Source: Verrucomicrobiaceae bacterium (GTDB taxonomy: Bacteria; Verrucomicrobiota; Verrucomicrobiia; Verrucomicrobiales; Verrucomicrobiaceae). From it: 64,000 bases of DNA. Below are positions 8,070-16,162 of this stretch, piece after piece (positions within the stretch are counted from its first letter, which is position 1; each line of letters begins with the position of its first letter). The DNA lies in the NCBI GenBank assembly GCA_947458455.1, contig CANGYJ010000003.1, positions 310,001 through 374,000 of the forward strand, in the 5' to 3' direction. Below the pieces are notes generated by a model. The model worked only from the letters and a program-made list of their open reading frames with translations. It was not told where the DNA came from and ran no database searches. The translations under genes were made by a program, and so were the position numbers.

Positions 8070-9357
8070 TGCTCTGCATGGCTGCCTCAATGTCATCCGC
8101 CTCGATGGGGATGTGGGCCATGAGGTCGATGTTGCCGTTTTCGCCGATGAGGATGTTGTTTTCGAGGCGCACGCCGAGCTTTTCCTCGCGGATGTAGATG
8201 CCGGGCTCGACGGTGAACACCATGCCGGGCTGCACAGGCTTCCACATGTGGCCCACGTCATGCACGTCGATACCGAGCGGATGGCTGGTGCCGTGCGGGA
8301 AGTATTTTTTATAAGCTGGCTTGTCCGGGTCCTGCTTCGCGATGTCCTCCGGCGTGATGAGGCCGAGCCCGAGGAGTTCCTCCTGCATGAGAAGGCCCAC
8401 CTGCTCTTGATACTCGCGGATGATGACGCCGGGTTTGAGTATCTGGCAGCATTGTTTGAAGACGCGCAGCACGGCGTCATACACCTGGCGCTGCCGTGGG
8501 GTGAATTTGCCATTCACGGGGATCGTGCGGGTGAGGTCGGCGTTGTAGTTGCCGTAGTTGGCGGCCACATCGAGGAGCAAAAGCTCGCCATCCTGACACT
8601 GGCAGTGGTTGGTGATGTAGTGGAGCACGCAGGCATTGCCGCCGGTGGCAATGATGGGCGTGTAGGCAAAGCCGCGTCCGCGCTGGCGGATGAACTCATG
8701 CGCCAGCTCCGCCTCGATCTCGAACTCATGCACGCCGGGCTTCACGAACTTCAGCAGGCGGTCAAAGCCATCGCTGGTGATGCGGATGGCTTCGTTAAGC
8801 GCGGTGATTTCAGGCTCGCTTTTGATGACACGCAGCTCGTGCATGAGCTGGGCGAGGCGGCGGTAATCGTGCAAAGGATACTCCTGCATGCAGCGGCGGG
8901 TGAACCGGGTTTCGCGGGTCTCCGTGGGCAGGGTGGCGCGGGGATGCTCGTTGGAATTGAGGAAGACGTGGTCTGCTTGGCACATGACGGAGCGGAATGG
9001 CGTCTCGAAATCCGTCAGCCAATGCACGCGCTGGATGCCGCTGCGGCCCGTCGCTTGTTCTTTGGTGAGCTTTTCACCTTCCCACACGGCGATGGTTTCA
9101 TTCGTCTCACGGACGAAAAGCATCTCGCGCTGCTTGGGATCGTTCGCATCGGGGAAGAGCACGAGGATGCTCTCCTCCTGGTCGATGCCGCTGAGGTAAA
9201 ATTGATCGCTGTTCTGGATGAAGGGCAGGGAACCATCCGCATTCGTGGGCAGCACGTCATTGGCGTGGACGATCACGACGGAGTTCGGCGGCAGCTTCGC
9301 GTAGAGACGCTGGCGGTTGGCGATGAAGAGATCGGCGGGGAGAGGCTGGTAGCGCAT
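8065..9357 (-). CDS. pepP: Xaa-Pro aminopeptidase (M24B), 430 aa
   Basis: A dimetal peptidase that removes the first residue before proline. Residues 1 to about 170 form the N-terminal aminopeptidase-P domain (FIQNSDQFYLSGIDQEE). The pita-bread catalytic domain follows with all five ligands visible in order: Asp in LLLLDVAANYGNYN, Asp in ADLTRT, His in GTSHPLGIDVHD, Glu in FTVEPGIY and Glu in VRLENNILI. The length agrees with E. coli PepP. The open frame continues far upstream, antisense to the neighbouring gene; the ATG at 9357 (MRYQPLPADLF) is the correct family start. A cytoplasmic location is expected because no signal peptide is present. Confidence 0.94.
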   Translation of the reverse strand: MRYQPLPADLFIANRQRLYAKLPPNSVVIVHANDVLPTNADGSLPFIQNSDQFYLSGIDQEESILVLFPDANDPKQREMLFVRETNETIAVWEGEKLTKEQATGRSGIQRVHWLTDFETPFRSVMCQADHVFLNSNEHPRATLPTETRETRFTRRCMQEYPLHDYRRLAQLMHELRVIKSEPEITALNEAIRITSDGFDRLLKFVKPGVHEFEIEAELAHEFIRQRGRGFAYTPIIATGGNACVLHYITNHCQCQDGELLLLDVAANYGNYNADLTRTIPVNGKFTPRQRQVYDAVLRVFKQCCQILKPGVIIREYQEQVGLLMQEELLGLGLITPEDIAKQDPDKPAYKKYFPHGTSHPLGIDVHDVGHMWKPVQPGMVFTVEPGIYIREEKLGVRLENNILIGENGNIDLMAHIPIEADDIEAAMQSK

Positions 9358-9375
9358 GAGGTGGCGGATTGAAGA

Positions 9376-9405
9376 GGAAAAATGGGAAATAGGAAATGGG
9401 AAAAG
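9376..9405. repeat. Short purine-rich tandem repeat
   Basis: The intergenic stretch between the divergent aminopeptidase and DUF6807 genes contains near-tandem copies of aaatgggaaa. No clear promoter could be separated from it. Confidence 0.4.
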
Positions 9406-9435
9406 CTGGCCGGGGCGACGTATGATGCCGCCACC

Positions 9436-10407
9436 ATGAGATTCTTGATCGTTTTCGGGCTTTTCGCTGCCACAACCGCCGCCCAGCTCCCCTCTGCCAA
9501 GCCGGTGCCTCGGGTGCAGGCCGTGCCGATGCCGCATCACGTCACCTCCTTTCAGCTCGATGGCCGGGAGCTCACCGCGATGCATTTTGATCCGCAGGAC
9601 ATGCGCCCCTTTTGGCATCCCATCCGTGCTTCGCGGGATGTGAGCCTCACCCGCATGGGCCATCCGCATGATCCGCTCACGCATTCCCATCACAACAGCG
9701 TCTGGGTGACGCACAACATGGTCAACGAGATCGACTTCTGGGGCGACTACGCGAAGAAGCAGGGCCGCATCGTGAATGTGGAGGTCTCCCGCGAAGGCTA
9801 CGAGGACACGGACGAGTTTGCCAGCATGCGCATGGTGAACCACTGGCTCAGTGAGGCGGACAAAAGCGTGCAGCTCATCGAGGTGCGGCGCACGGAGATC
9901 CGCCCGCTCGATGGCGCGAAGAGCTGGTTCATGCTCATCGACCTCGAAATGAGTCCGCCGAAGGGGAAAACGGCCACTTTTGGAGCCACCGGCTTCGGTC
10001 TCGTGGCTGTGCGAGTGGCCAAAAGCATCGGCGTGCATGATGGCGGTGGCCGCATCCTGAACTCCGAAGGCCAGCTCAACGAAGCGGAGGTCTTTCGCAA
10101 GCCCGCCCGCTGGTGTGACTACAGCGGCCGCATCACGAATGATGCCGATGGCTTTGTTGGCATCACCTTGATGAACCATCCGATGAACCCGCATAACCCC
10201 ACCGCTTTTCACGTTCGCGATGACGGCTGGATGGGCTGCTGCCTCAGCCTCGATGCCCCGGTGGCGATCGCCGAGGGGCAAAAACTGCGTCTTCGCTACG
10301 GCCTGTGGGTTCACGATGGCATTTCGACACAAGAACAAAGCGAGGCCCATTGGGAAACCTTCGCCGAGCTGCCCATCGCCGATCTGAATCCGCCGAAGAA
10401 GAAGTAA
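9436..10407 (+). CDS. Secreted DUF6807 (PmoA-family) protein, 323 aa
   Basis: The ATG at 9436 begins a clear signal peptide (MRFLIVFGLFAATTAAQ), so the protein is exported; the longer frame upstream would bury it. The mature part matches the DUF6807 family, annotated in databases as PmoA, with the His-rich HSHHNSVWVTHNMVNEIDFW near residue 80 and a C-terminal NHPMNPHNPTAFHVRDDGW. The family is very frequent in Planctomycetota and Verrucomicrobiota near carbohydrate or oxidoreductase genes; a role in sugar processing is suspected but unproven. It is unlikely to be connected with methane oxidation despite the name. sufE begins 2 bases after its stop. Confidence 0.82.
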   Translation: MRFLIVFGLFAATTAAQLPSAKPVPRVQAVPMPHHVTSFQLDGRELTAMHFDPQDMRPFWHPIRASRDVSLTRMGHPHDPLTHSHHNSVWVTHNMVNEIDFWGDYAKKQGRIVNVEVSREGYEDTDEFASMRMVNHWLSEADKSVQLIEVRRTEIRPLDGAKSWFMLIDLEMSPPKGKTATFGATGFGLVAVRVAKSIGVHDGGGRILNSEGQLNEAEVFRKPARWCDYSGRITNDADGFVGITLMNHPMNPHNPTAFHVRDDGWMGCCLSLDAPVAIAEGQKLRLRYGLWVHDGISTQEQSEAHWETFAELPIADLNPPKKK

Positions 10408-10409
10408 CT

Positions 10410-10847
10410 ATGGCTGCTCATCCTGCCGCATTGAGCGAGCTCATCGCCTTCTTTGAATCGCTGCCGGAAGGTGAGCGACGTGAGAACCTCATCGCCATGG
10501 CGGCGCAGGCTGAAAACCATGCCCCGAAGCCCGGCGAGACCTTTGACCTCGATGACGTGCGCCACGATCCCGAATGCACGGACAAGGTCGGCGTGCATTT
10601 GCGGCTCGAAAACGGCTCACGGGCTCATTTTGCGCTCAGCTTTGGCCCGAAGGTACAAACGCTCACGCGGGCGCTGGGAGTCATTTTGTGCCGAGGACTC
10701 GGTGGGGCATCCCTGAGCGAGGTGCAGGCCGTTTCGGAGGATTTTGTGCCGCGCCTGATCGGGGCGGAGCTGGTGCGTCTGCGCAGTCAGACGGTTTATT
10801 ATGTGCTGAAGCGGATGAAGGAAGCAGTGGCGAAGCTGCCTGCGTGA
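10410..10847 (+). CDS. sufE: SufE-family cysteine desulfuration protein, 145 aa
   Basis: SufE accepts persulfide sulfur from a SufS-type cysteine desulfurase for Fe-S cluster assembly. The fold order is conserved: an N-terminal helix FFESLPEGERRENLIAMA, the active-site loop HDPECTDKVGVHL with the sulfur-accepting Cys, then ALGVILCRGLGGASLSEV and a C-terminal helical segment ending LKRMKEAVAKL. The length is normal. No sufS or sufBCD genes lie in the window, so it is an orphan here. The start is the ATG at 10410, two bases after the preceding stop, implying cotranscription with the DUF6807 gene. A hairpin at 10854-10883 probably ends the transcript. Confidence 0.87.
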   Translation: MAAHPAALSELIAFFESLPEGERRENLIAMAAQAENHAPKPGETFDLDDVRHDPECTDKVGVHLRLENGSRAHFALSFGPKVQTLTRALGVILCRGLGGASLSEVQAVSEDFVPRLIGAELVRLRSQTVYYVLKRMKEAVAKLPA

Positions 10848-10853
10848 AACGGC

Positions 10854-10883
10854 GAGAGCGCCGGAGTCTCCTCCGACGCTCTC
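10854..10883. terminator. Bidirectional hairpin between sufE and rnpB
   Basis: Arms 10854-10865 (gagagcgccgga) and 10872-10883 pair over 12 positions with one mismatch around a 6-base loop. The hairpin sits 7 bases after the sufE stop and 2 bases beyond the 3-prime end of the RNase P RNA read from the other side, so it is well placed to end both. There is no strong T-run. Confidence 0.6.
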
Positions 10884-10885
10884 AT

Positions 10886-11326
10886 GGTGGTCCAGCCTTC
10901 ATAAGCCGGATTCTGTGTCTCAATGCCTCGCGGCACCTTGCTGTGATCATTTATCTGTCAGTTCGGAGTGACCGAACTGCCTCCGCCTTGCGGCGGCCGC
11001 GCGACTATTACCCGGAGCTATCCATCCCACCCTTGCGAGCGGGACTTGCGGCCAGGCGGGCCATTTCCCCTGTTCTGTCTTGCACCGCATGAGGTTTGTC
11101 GTGCCCCCTTCCTCACGGTCGGGGCGGTGGGCTCTTACTCCGCCGTTTCACCCTTGCCTTCGCTTGCGCGGAGGCGGTTTGTTTTCTGTGACACTGTCTG
11201 TGAACCTGGCTTGCACCAAGCCCCCCATGCTTGCGCATGGCATGCTGCCTTGTGGTGTCCGGACTTTCCTCTCGCCCTCTCTCCTTGCGGATCAAAGGCC
11301 AGCGATCACTCCAGCTGGACCGCCGC
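10886..11326 (-). ncRNA. rnpB: RNase P RNA (bacterial class A), about 440 nt
   Basis: The catalytic RNA that trims the 5-prime leader of tRNA precursors. Read on the minus strand it contains the invariant helix P4 element gaggaaagtccgg (complement at 11259-11271), the gtaagagc-type element of the specificity domain near 11125-11140, and the 3-prime P4 partner with acagaatccggcttatg close to the end, near 10895-10916. The two ends pair as helix P1 (about 11313-11324 with 10886-10897, one mismatch), which sets the boundaries within a few bases. The long open frames drawn across this region are not genes. Confidence 0.93.
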
Positions 11327-11386
11327 TAGCTTTACGCGGCACTGCGGTGATGTCCAATTTCAACTTGGTGTCTTGGTCTGACGAGT

Positions 11387-11456
11387 TCGTAGTTCGGCCT
11401 TCAGGCCGTTCTTGGAAGGTCATTGCGGCCAGAACGGCCTGAAGGCCGAACTACGA
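11387..11456. repeat. Perfect 26-bp inverted repeat, 18-base loop
   Basis: Arms at 11387-11412 and 11431-11456 (left arm starting tcgtagttcggccttcagg) are exact reverse complements. It lies downstream of a pseudouridine synthase gene (stop at 11470) and upstream of rnpB, both read leftward. It could act as a transcript 3-prime structure, but a perfect 26-bp arm is longer than needed, and the arm contains its own small palindrome (ggccttcaggcc type). Confidence 0.75.
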
Positions 11457-11469
11457 GCACAAACAGCGC

Positions 11470-12048
11470 TCATCCGTGCTGGAGAAGCTGAGATACTTCC
11501 TCGCTTTTCAGCTCTCGCCATTGGCCGGGTTGAAGCTTTAAATCATCGAGCGTGAGGCCGCCGATGCGGACGCGGAGGAGGCGGAGGGTGGGGAAGCCGA
11601 CGGCGGCGGTCATGCGGCGGACTTGGCGGTTCTTGCCTTCGGTGAGGGTGAGTTCGACCCAGGAGGTGGGCACCGTTTTGCGAAAACGGACGGGCGGATC
11701 ACGCGGCGGATGCGCTGGCTCGGCATTTAATCGCGTGGCGAGGCAGGGAAGGGTGCGAAAGTCCTTCAAATCCAAGCCGCCGCGCTTCAGGCGGTTCAGG
11801 GCGTCATCGGTGATTTCGCCTTCGACTTGGGCGTGGTAGGCGCGGGGATGGCCCTGGCGTGGATTGAGCAGGCGATCCGTCCAGCGGGCCTCATCGCCTA
11901 GTAGAATGAGGCCTTCCGAATCACGATCGAGCCGTCCGATGGGATAAACATGCGGCGGAAAGCCAAACTCCGCCAACGTGCGGTGTGAGGGATGCTCCTG
12001 GGTGAACTGGGAGAGCACATCGTAGGGCTTGGAGAAGGCGATGAGCAT
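11470..12048 (-). CDS. rluE: RluE/RsuA-family rRNA pseudouridine synthase, 192 aa
   Basis: A short pseudouridine synthase without an S4 domain. The catalytic Asp is in YPIGRLDRDSEGLILL near residue 42, followed by RAYHAQVEGEITDDAL and the RNA-binding LTLTEGKNRQVRRMTAAVGFPTLRLLR. The N-terminus MLIAFSKPYDVLSQFT is the classical start of the RluE/RsuA branch that isomerises a single uridine, in 23S rRNA for RluE. The length fits RluE best. The open frame extends much further upstream but the extension is antisense to the lipoate-ligase-like gene; the ATG at 12048 is used. Confidence 0.88.
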   Translation of the reverse strand: MLIAFSKPYDVLSQFTQEHPSHRTLAEFGFPPHVYPIGRLDRDSEGLILLGDEARWTDRLLNPRQGHPRAYHAQVEGEITDDALNRLKRGGLDLKDFRTLPCLATRLNAEPAHPPRDPPVRFRKTVPTSWVELTLTEGKNRQVRRMTAAVGFPTLRLLRVRIGGLTLDDLKLQPGQWRELKSEEVSQLLQHG

Positions 12049-12150
12049 TCCGTCAGTTCTAGACGGTGATTGAAACGTGGCAACCCGCAGCTGCGATGGT
12101 GGAAGGCGGCGCTTGTTTTTCGCGGTGGCGGGTGGCAAGAGGCTAGGCGC

Positions 12151-12831
12151 ATGTTTGACCGTCTCATCCTTCATTTTGATCCGCTGCCGCACGCAGGCGG
12201 CTGGAACATGGCTGCTGATCAGGCCTGGCTGGAGCAGAGCACGGATGCGGTGCTGCGGGTGTATCGCTGGGAGCGGCCGACGGTGACGATCGGCTACGCG
12301 CAAAGCCTTCCCAAGCTGGCCGAGGCGCTTCCCGGCTGGCCGGTGGTGCGTCGCTGGACGGGCGGCGGCGTGGTGCTGCATGAAAATGATTTCACCTATT
12401 CGGTCATCGTGCCGGCGGGGCATCCGTGGGCGGAAACGAGGCCGCTGGATAGCTATCAGATCATCCATGATTCGCTGGCGAAGGCGCTGGTGAGCGCGGG
12501 TTTCAGCGGCTGCCGATTGGCGGGGCCGGAGGATTTGATCGAGAACCCGTTCTGCTTCGTGGCGCCCGCTTTGCATGATGTGGTGCGGGGAAAGGTGAAA
12601 ATCGCCGGGGCAGGGCAGCGTCGCGGAAAGCTGGGGCTGCTGCATCAGGGCAGCGTCCAAAATGTGGAGCTGGAGGAGGATTTCTGGCCGCGCTGGGCGG
12701 CGCAATTGGCCTCGACCGTGCTCATCGAGCCCGACATGCCTGCGGCGATGCGCTCCCGTGCCGATGCGCTGAAAACCAAGCGCTACGACCTGCCTTCGTG
12801 GCTTCAAGAAAGGGAGGACGAGCTGGGATGA
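12151..12831 (+). CDS. Lipoate-protein ligase A-like protein, 226 aa
   Basis: A BPL/LPL catalytic-domain protein that would attach lipoate or a related acyl group to a lysine of a target protein. Visible motifs are ERPTVTIGYAQ, the adenylate-binding RRWTGGGVVLHENDFTYSV near residue 65, and GKVKIAGAGQRRGKLGLLHQG with the catalytic Lys (the NGKKISGSAQ equivalent of LplA). The accessory C-terminal domain of E. coli LplA is missing, as in LipM/LipL-type or octanoyltransferase-like members, so ligase versus amidotransferase activity is open. The ATG at 12151 gives the usual beginning; a TTG lies further upstream. The stop overlaps the start of the next gene as ATGA. Confidence 0.8.
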   Translation: MFDRLILHFDPLPHAGGWNMAADQAWLEQSTDAVLRVYRWERPTVTIGYAQSLPKLAEALPGWPVVRRWTGGGVVLHENDFTYSVIVPAGHPWAETRPLDSYQIIHDSLAKALVSAGFSGCRLAGPEDLIENPFCFVAPALHDVVRGKVKIAGAGQRRGKLGLLHQGSVQNVELEEDFWPRWAAQLASTVLIEPDMPAAMRSRADALKTKRYDLPSWLQEREDELG

Positions 12832-13169
12832 CGCGGGTGTTTGTGTATGGCACGCTGAAGCGCGGCGGGGAGAATCATTCCTGGATCGCGGGCCAGCAGT
12901 TTGTGAGGACTTCGAGGACGAAGCCGGTGTATCGCATGCATGACCTCGGTGGCTATCCCGGGATGGTGCGGGATGCGCAGGGCCTGAGCATCGAGGGGGA
13001 GATTTGGGACGTGGATGCTGCCGGACTGGCCCGGCTGGATGTTTTGGAAGATGTGGCGGGTGGCGAATACGAGCGCGTGGAGATCGAGCTGGAAGGTGAC
13101 GAGGCTGCTGAAGGCTACCTGTATCTCCGCGAGGTGAGTGGCTGCCGGGACTGCGGGGCATGCTGGTGA
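12828..13169 (+). CDS. Gamma-glutamylcyclotransferase-fold (AIG2-like) protein, 113 aa
   Basis: The opening MTRVFVYGTLKRGGENH is the substrate-binding YGTLK motif of the GGCT/AIG2 fold, with DLGGYPGMV, a VDAAGLARLDVLEDV helix and the C-terminal EGYLYLREV in the usual order. Such proteins release 5-oxoproline from gamma-glutamyl amines or glutathione derivatives; the exact substrate cannot be predicted. The start overlaps the preceding stop by ATGA, so the gene is translationally coupled to the lipoate-ligase-like gene. It ends with a Cys-rich CRDCGACW tail, which is unusual for the family. Confidence 0.8.
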   Translation: MTRVFVYGTLKRGGENHSWIAGQQFVRTSRTKPVYRMHDLGGYPGMVRDAQGLSIEGEIWDVDAAGLARLDVLEDVAGGEYERVEIELEGDEAAEGYLYLREVSGCRDCGACW

Positions 13170-13196
13170 GCTGAAAGCCATCCCCTGGATGCGGGC

Positions 13197-13224
13197 TTGA
13201 CGGCAGGGCTTTCGCCTCTACCAT
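13197..13224 (+). promoter_or_regulatory. Candidate promoter for rpmE
   Basis: TTGACG at 13197-13202 and TACCAT at 13219-13224 are 16 bases apart, about 75 bases before the rpmE start. This is a reasonable sigma-70-type match by eye but untested. Confidence 0.35.
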
Positions 13225-13297
13225 CCGCGCCCCACGCTCCGGCGAAAGAACACCTTTCCCACCTCGTCGGCTTAACGTGGACCTCCAAAAACATCCC

Positions 13298-13555
13298 ATG
13301 AAAGCTGAAATCCATCCCAAGACCTTCGAGACGACGATCACCTGCACCTGCGGTGCGGTTTATAACACGATCTCGACCGTGCAAAACCTCCGCGTGGGCA
13401 TCTGCTCCGCCTGCCATCCTTTCTTCACGGGTGAGCAGCGCTTCATCGATACCGCCGGACGCGTGGACAAGTTTGCCCAGCGCTACGGCAGTACCCGTGC
13501 TCGCCGCACCGCTCCGAAACTCAGTGCCGAGGCTCCTGCCGAAGTCAGCGCTTAG
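13298..13555 (+). CDS. rpmE: 50S ribosomal protein L31 (zinc-binding form), 85 aa
   Basis: The sequence begins [19 protein letters not shown] and continues with [15 protein letters not shown] [13 protein letters not shown] and [13 protein letters not shown], which is L31 throughout. The cysteines of CTCG and CSAC make it the zinc-containing type. It sits on the large subunit at the bridge to the 30S head. The C-terminus is about 15 residues longer than in E. coli and Ala/Pro-rich. The start is the ATG at 13298 rather than an upstream alternative, because MKxxIHPK is invariant. A strong terminator follows. Confidence 0.96.
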   Translation: MKAEIHPKTFETTITCTCGAVYNTISTVQNLRVGICSACHPFFTGEQRFIDTAGRVDKFAQRYGSTRARRTAPKLSAEAPAEVSA

Positions 13556-13578
13556 TTTTCCACCCTCTCCTTTTAGCC

Positions 13579-13620
13579 AAACGGTGCCCGCGCCTTGTGC
13601 CGGGCACCGTTTTGTTTTAT
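13579..13620 (+). terminator. Rho-independent terminator after rpmE
   Basis: A 12-bp perfect stem (aaacggtgcccg with its complement) around a 10-base loop is followed by a T-rich run (tttgttttat). It is the best-formed intrinsic terminator in the window and separates rpmE from prfA. Confidence 0.88.
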
Positions 13621-13648
13621 CTGCCACCCACCCGCCTTTCCCACGCAC

Positions 13649-14728
13649 ATGGACTACGCGCCGATCATTGAGGCCAAACGCACCCGGTTCGCCGATCTCG
13701 AGGACATCATTGGCCGTCCGAATTTCTTCGATGATGCGAAGAAAGCCGGGGAGCTGCTTCGTGAGCATCGTGGTCTGCAAAAGCTCATTGAATACTGGGA
13801 TCAGTTTCAGAAGGCGCAGATCGAACTGGTCGAGAATCGCGAGATGGCCAAGTCTCTCGATGACCGTGATCTAGCCGAGATGGCAGCCGCAGAAATTCCC
13901 GTGCTGGAGCAGCGCCTCGTGGACCTCGAAAAAGCCATTCAGGAGTCCATTCTGCCTCCTGATCCGCTGGAGGGCCGTGATGTCATCATGGAGTTCCGCG
14001 CTGGCACGGGCGGTGACGAGGCCGCCATCTTTGCCGGTGACCTTTTGCGCATGTACTCCCGTTTTGCTGAAAACCGTGGGTGGAAGGTCGAGACGCTCGA
14101 AACAAGCCCTTCGGACATGGGCGGCGTCAAAGAAGCCAGCGTCAAGATCAGCGGCGAAGACGTGTATCGCGTGCTGAAGTATGAAAGCGGCGTGCATCGC
14201 GTGCAGCGAGTGCCTGCTACCGAGGCTCAGGGCCGCATCCACACCTCCGCGGCCACCGTGGCCGTGCTGCCTGAGGCCGAGGAAGTGGACATCGAACTGC
14301 GGACGGACGATGTGCGCATCGAAGTGTGCCGCTCCTCCGGTGCCGGAGGGCAGGGGGTGAATACCACGGACTCCGCCGTGCAGGTCCTGCACATCCCCAC
14401 CGGCACCATTGTGCGCTGCCAGGACGGTCGCAGTCAGATCAAGAACAAGGAAAAAGCCCTCGGCATCCTGCGTGCCCGCCTGTTGGAGAAAAAGCAGCAG
14501 GAAGAGGCCGCAAAATACTCCGCCAACCGACGCAGCCTCATCGGCAGCGGTGGCCGTGAGGAGAAGATCCGCACCTACAATTACCCGCAGAACCGTGTCA
14601 CCGATCACCGCATCGAGATGACGCTCTACAACCTCGATCAGTTCGTGCAGGGCAAGATCGAGCCGATGCAGCAGGCGCTTCTGTCCGCAGATTTGCAAGA
14701 ACGCCTCGCCGAGGCAGGGATCAGGTAA
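13649..14728 (+). CDS. prfA: Peptide chain release factor 1, 359 aa
   Basis: RF1 recognises UAA and UAG and releases the finished chain. The GGQ tripeptide stands in RSSGAGGQGVNTTDSAVQ. The codon-recognition tripeptide is PAT in RVPATEAQGRIHTSA, the RF1 form rather than SPF of RF2. The C-terminal NYPQNRVTDHRI is also present. The length is the norm. I chose the ATG at 13649 (MDYAPIIEAKRTRF). No prmC methyltransferase gene follows, although it often accompanies prfA; an ExbD-like gene comes next after 61 bases. Confidence 0.96.
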   Translation: MDYAPIIEAKRTRFADLEDIIGRPNFFDDAKKAGELLREHRGLQKLIEYWDQFQKAQIELVENREMAKSLDDRDLAEMAAAEIPVLEQRLVDLEKAIQESILPPDPLEGRDVIMEFRAGTGGDEAAIFAGDLLRMYSRFAENRGWKVETLETSPSDMGGVKEASVKISGEDVYRVLKYESGVHRVQRVPATEAQGRIHTSAATVAVLPEAEEVDIELRTDDVRIEVCRSSGAGGQGVNTTDSAVQVLHIPTGTIVRCQDGRSQIKNKEKALGILRARLLEKKQQEEAAKYSANRRSLIGSGGREEKIRTYNYPQNRVTDHRIEMTLYNLDQFVQGKIEPMQQALLSADLQERLAEAGIR

Positions 14729-14789
14729 GCCTTTTGGCGGCATCTCTCCCCTTGCCGCGCCTCCGTTTTCCGGTTTCAGTCTCACCTAC

Positions 14790-15194
14790 ATGAAGCTCCA
14801 CTCCAACCTGCCGCGCCAGAGTCCCTGGATGTTTGCCGCGCCATTCATGAACGCGGTCATCCTGCTGATGATTTGCTTCCTGTTCAGCAGTGGCTTCGTG
14901 GCGAAATCAGGCATTCACATCGACCTCCCGGAATCGACCTCGCGGCTCACGGGGTTTGATCGGGCGCACATCATCACCATCCCAGCTGGCTCCGATGCCG
15001 CCATCTACTTTGACGGTCAGCCGGTCACCCTCGACACGCTGCCGGAGGTGCTCAAAAAGAACCGCGATGGCGAGCGCCGAGCCATCATTCACCACGACCG
15101 CATGGCACCTGGCGGCCGTCTTTTGGAGGTCACCAGCATCGCCCATCAAAACGGCTACGCGGTGGCGCTGGCCACCGTCTCTCCCCAGCAGTAA
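14790..15194 (+). CDS. ExbD/TolR-like biopolymer transport protein, 134 aa
   Basis: A single N-terminal membrane helix (FMNAVILLMICFLFSSGF, residues about 19-36) is followed by a periplasmic domain starting IHIDLPESTS. This matches ExbD/TolR proteins that, with ExbB/TolQ, use the proton gradient to energise outer-membrane processes. The essential membrane Asp of ExbD (DxxLxLLxxF) is not obvious here; the corresponding position looks like Asn in FMNAVILLMICF, which raises doubt about proton coupling. No ExbB partner is adjacent. A TonB-like gene follows after 15 bases. Confidence 0.7.
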   Translation: MKLHSNLPRQSPWMFAAPFMNAVILLMICFLFSSGFVAKSGIHIDLPESTSRLTGFDRAHIITIPAGSDAAIYFDGQPVTLDTLPEVLKKNRDGERRAIIHHDRMAPGGRLLEVTSIAHQNGYAVALATVSPQQ

Positions 15195-15209
15195 ACACCC
15201 ACGCCGCGC

Positions 15210-15914
15210 ATGCTCTCCTTTGCCTGGAAGATACGGGAACGCACCACGATCTACGTCACGCTGCTCACGCTCCTGCTCGCGACGCTGATGGGCTTGTTCT
15301 TCGTCGTCTTCCGCATCACCTACCCCAGCGTGCAGACGGCCGATGCGGTGCCCCAGCGTGTGCTCGTTCTTGATCCCTCGGACCCGGAGGCCCTTGCTCT
15401 CATCCACCGGGCGCAGGATAAAAGCTTCGGCCTCGTGCCCGCCGAGCCGGTGGATCTCGCTGCCAAGGCTCACTTCCCATCCTTCACGCCTTCGTATGAA
15501 GGCTTTCAGCTGAAACTCCGCACCATGGTGCCGCCAGCTGCCACGCCGCGCCAGCCGAAGGTCTTTTCCGCCTCCACACCCGTGCTGCCGGAGGTCACGC
15601 CACGCGCCGCAGCCCTCACCGCCGATGCCAAGCCTGGCGTCCTGAGAGCGGTGCCTGGACCCGAGATCGCCCGTCGTGCTCCAGCCTCCCTCGAGATACA
15701 GGATGTCTCTCTCAGTGATCCTGAAAACGCCCGCTTCAGCATCTCGATTGATGCCACCGGCCGCGTCACGGAGGTGCTGCCGCTTTTCAGCCCTGAAGAT
15801 CCGGCCACGGCCAAGGCTCTGCGTGAGCGTGTGACGGCTCTGCGTTTCGAGCCGGATGCCAAAACGCCTCGCCAGTGGGGCACGCTCGGCTTTCACTGGC
15901 AGCCTGCCCCATGA
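15210..15914 (+). CDS. Membrane-anchored TonB-like protein, 234 aa
   Basis: A short cytoplasmic N-terminus and one membrane helix (IYVTLLTLLLATLMGLFFVVF, residues 14-34) precede a Pro/Ala-rich periplasmic stretch and a C-terminal folded part (FSISIDATGRVTEVLPLF, then ALRERVTALRFEPD). That layout resembles TonB C-terminal domains, in which a variable linker spans the periplasm. The assignment rests on architecture and on the ExbD-like gene just upstream, so it is inference. Its stop overlaps the next start (ATGA). Confidence 0.55.
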   Translation: MLSFAWKIRERTTIYVTLLTLLLATLMGLFFVVFRITYPSVQTADAVPQRVLVLDPSDPEALALIHRAQDKSFGLVPAEPVDLAAKAHFPSFTPSYEGFQLKLRTMVPPAATPRQPKVFSASTPVLPEVTPRAAALTADAKPGVLRAVPGPEIARRAPASLEIQDVSLSDPENARFSISIDATGRVTEVLPLFSPEDPATAKALRERVTALRFEPDAKTPRQWGTLGFHWQPAP

Positions 15915-16156
15915 TTCCCGTCCCGCTCAGCACGCTCATCTTCATTTTCCTGGCCCTCGGCATCACCGTGGTCTGTGCCCTGTGGTTCTGGACCTTCATC
16001 CGCGAGCGCCGCCGTGAGACGCACCGCCGTCATGTGGCCGTGCAGTGCCGCATCTGCTCCACCGCCTACCTGCGTGATCCCAAGGATAAAAACGCGGTCA
16101 CCATCTGCCCCGTCTGTAACACACCGAACGAACGAACACGTCTGAGGCCGATTTGA
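15911..16156 (+). CDS. Small membrane protein with zinc-ribbon motif, 81 aa
   Basis: A membrane helix (LSTLIFIFLALGITVVCALW) is followed by a basic stretch and two CxxC pairs, CRIC near residue 47 and CPVC near residue 67, typical of a small zinc ribbon on the cytoplasmic side. The start overlaps the stop of the TonB-like gene, so the three genes from 14790 appear to form one unit. No named family was recognised. Confidence 0.65.
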   Translation: MIPVPLSTLIFIFLALGITVVCALWFWTFIRERRRETHRRHVAVQCRICSTAYLRDPKDKNAVTICPVCNTPNERTRLRPI

Positions 16157-16162
16157 AAAGAC

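Noticed and set aside
10311..11442. Several overlapping open frames across 10.3-11.4 kb
   Set aside because: The part beyond 10886 is the RNase P RNA with its conserved elements; the frames are accidental.
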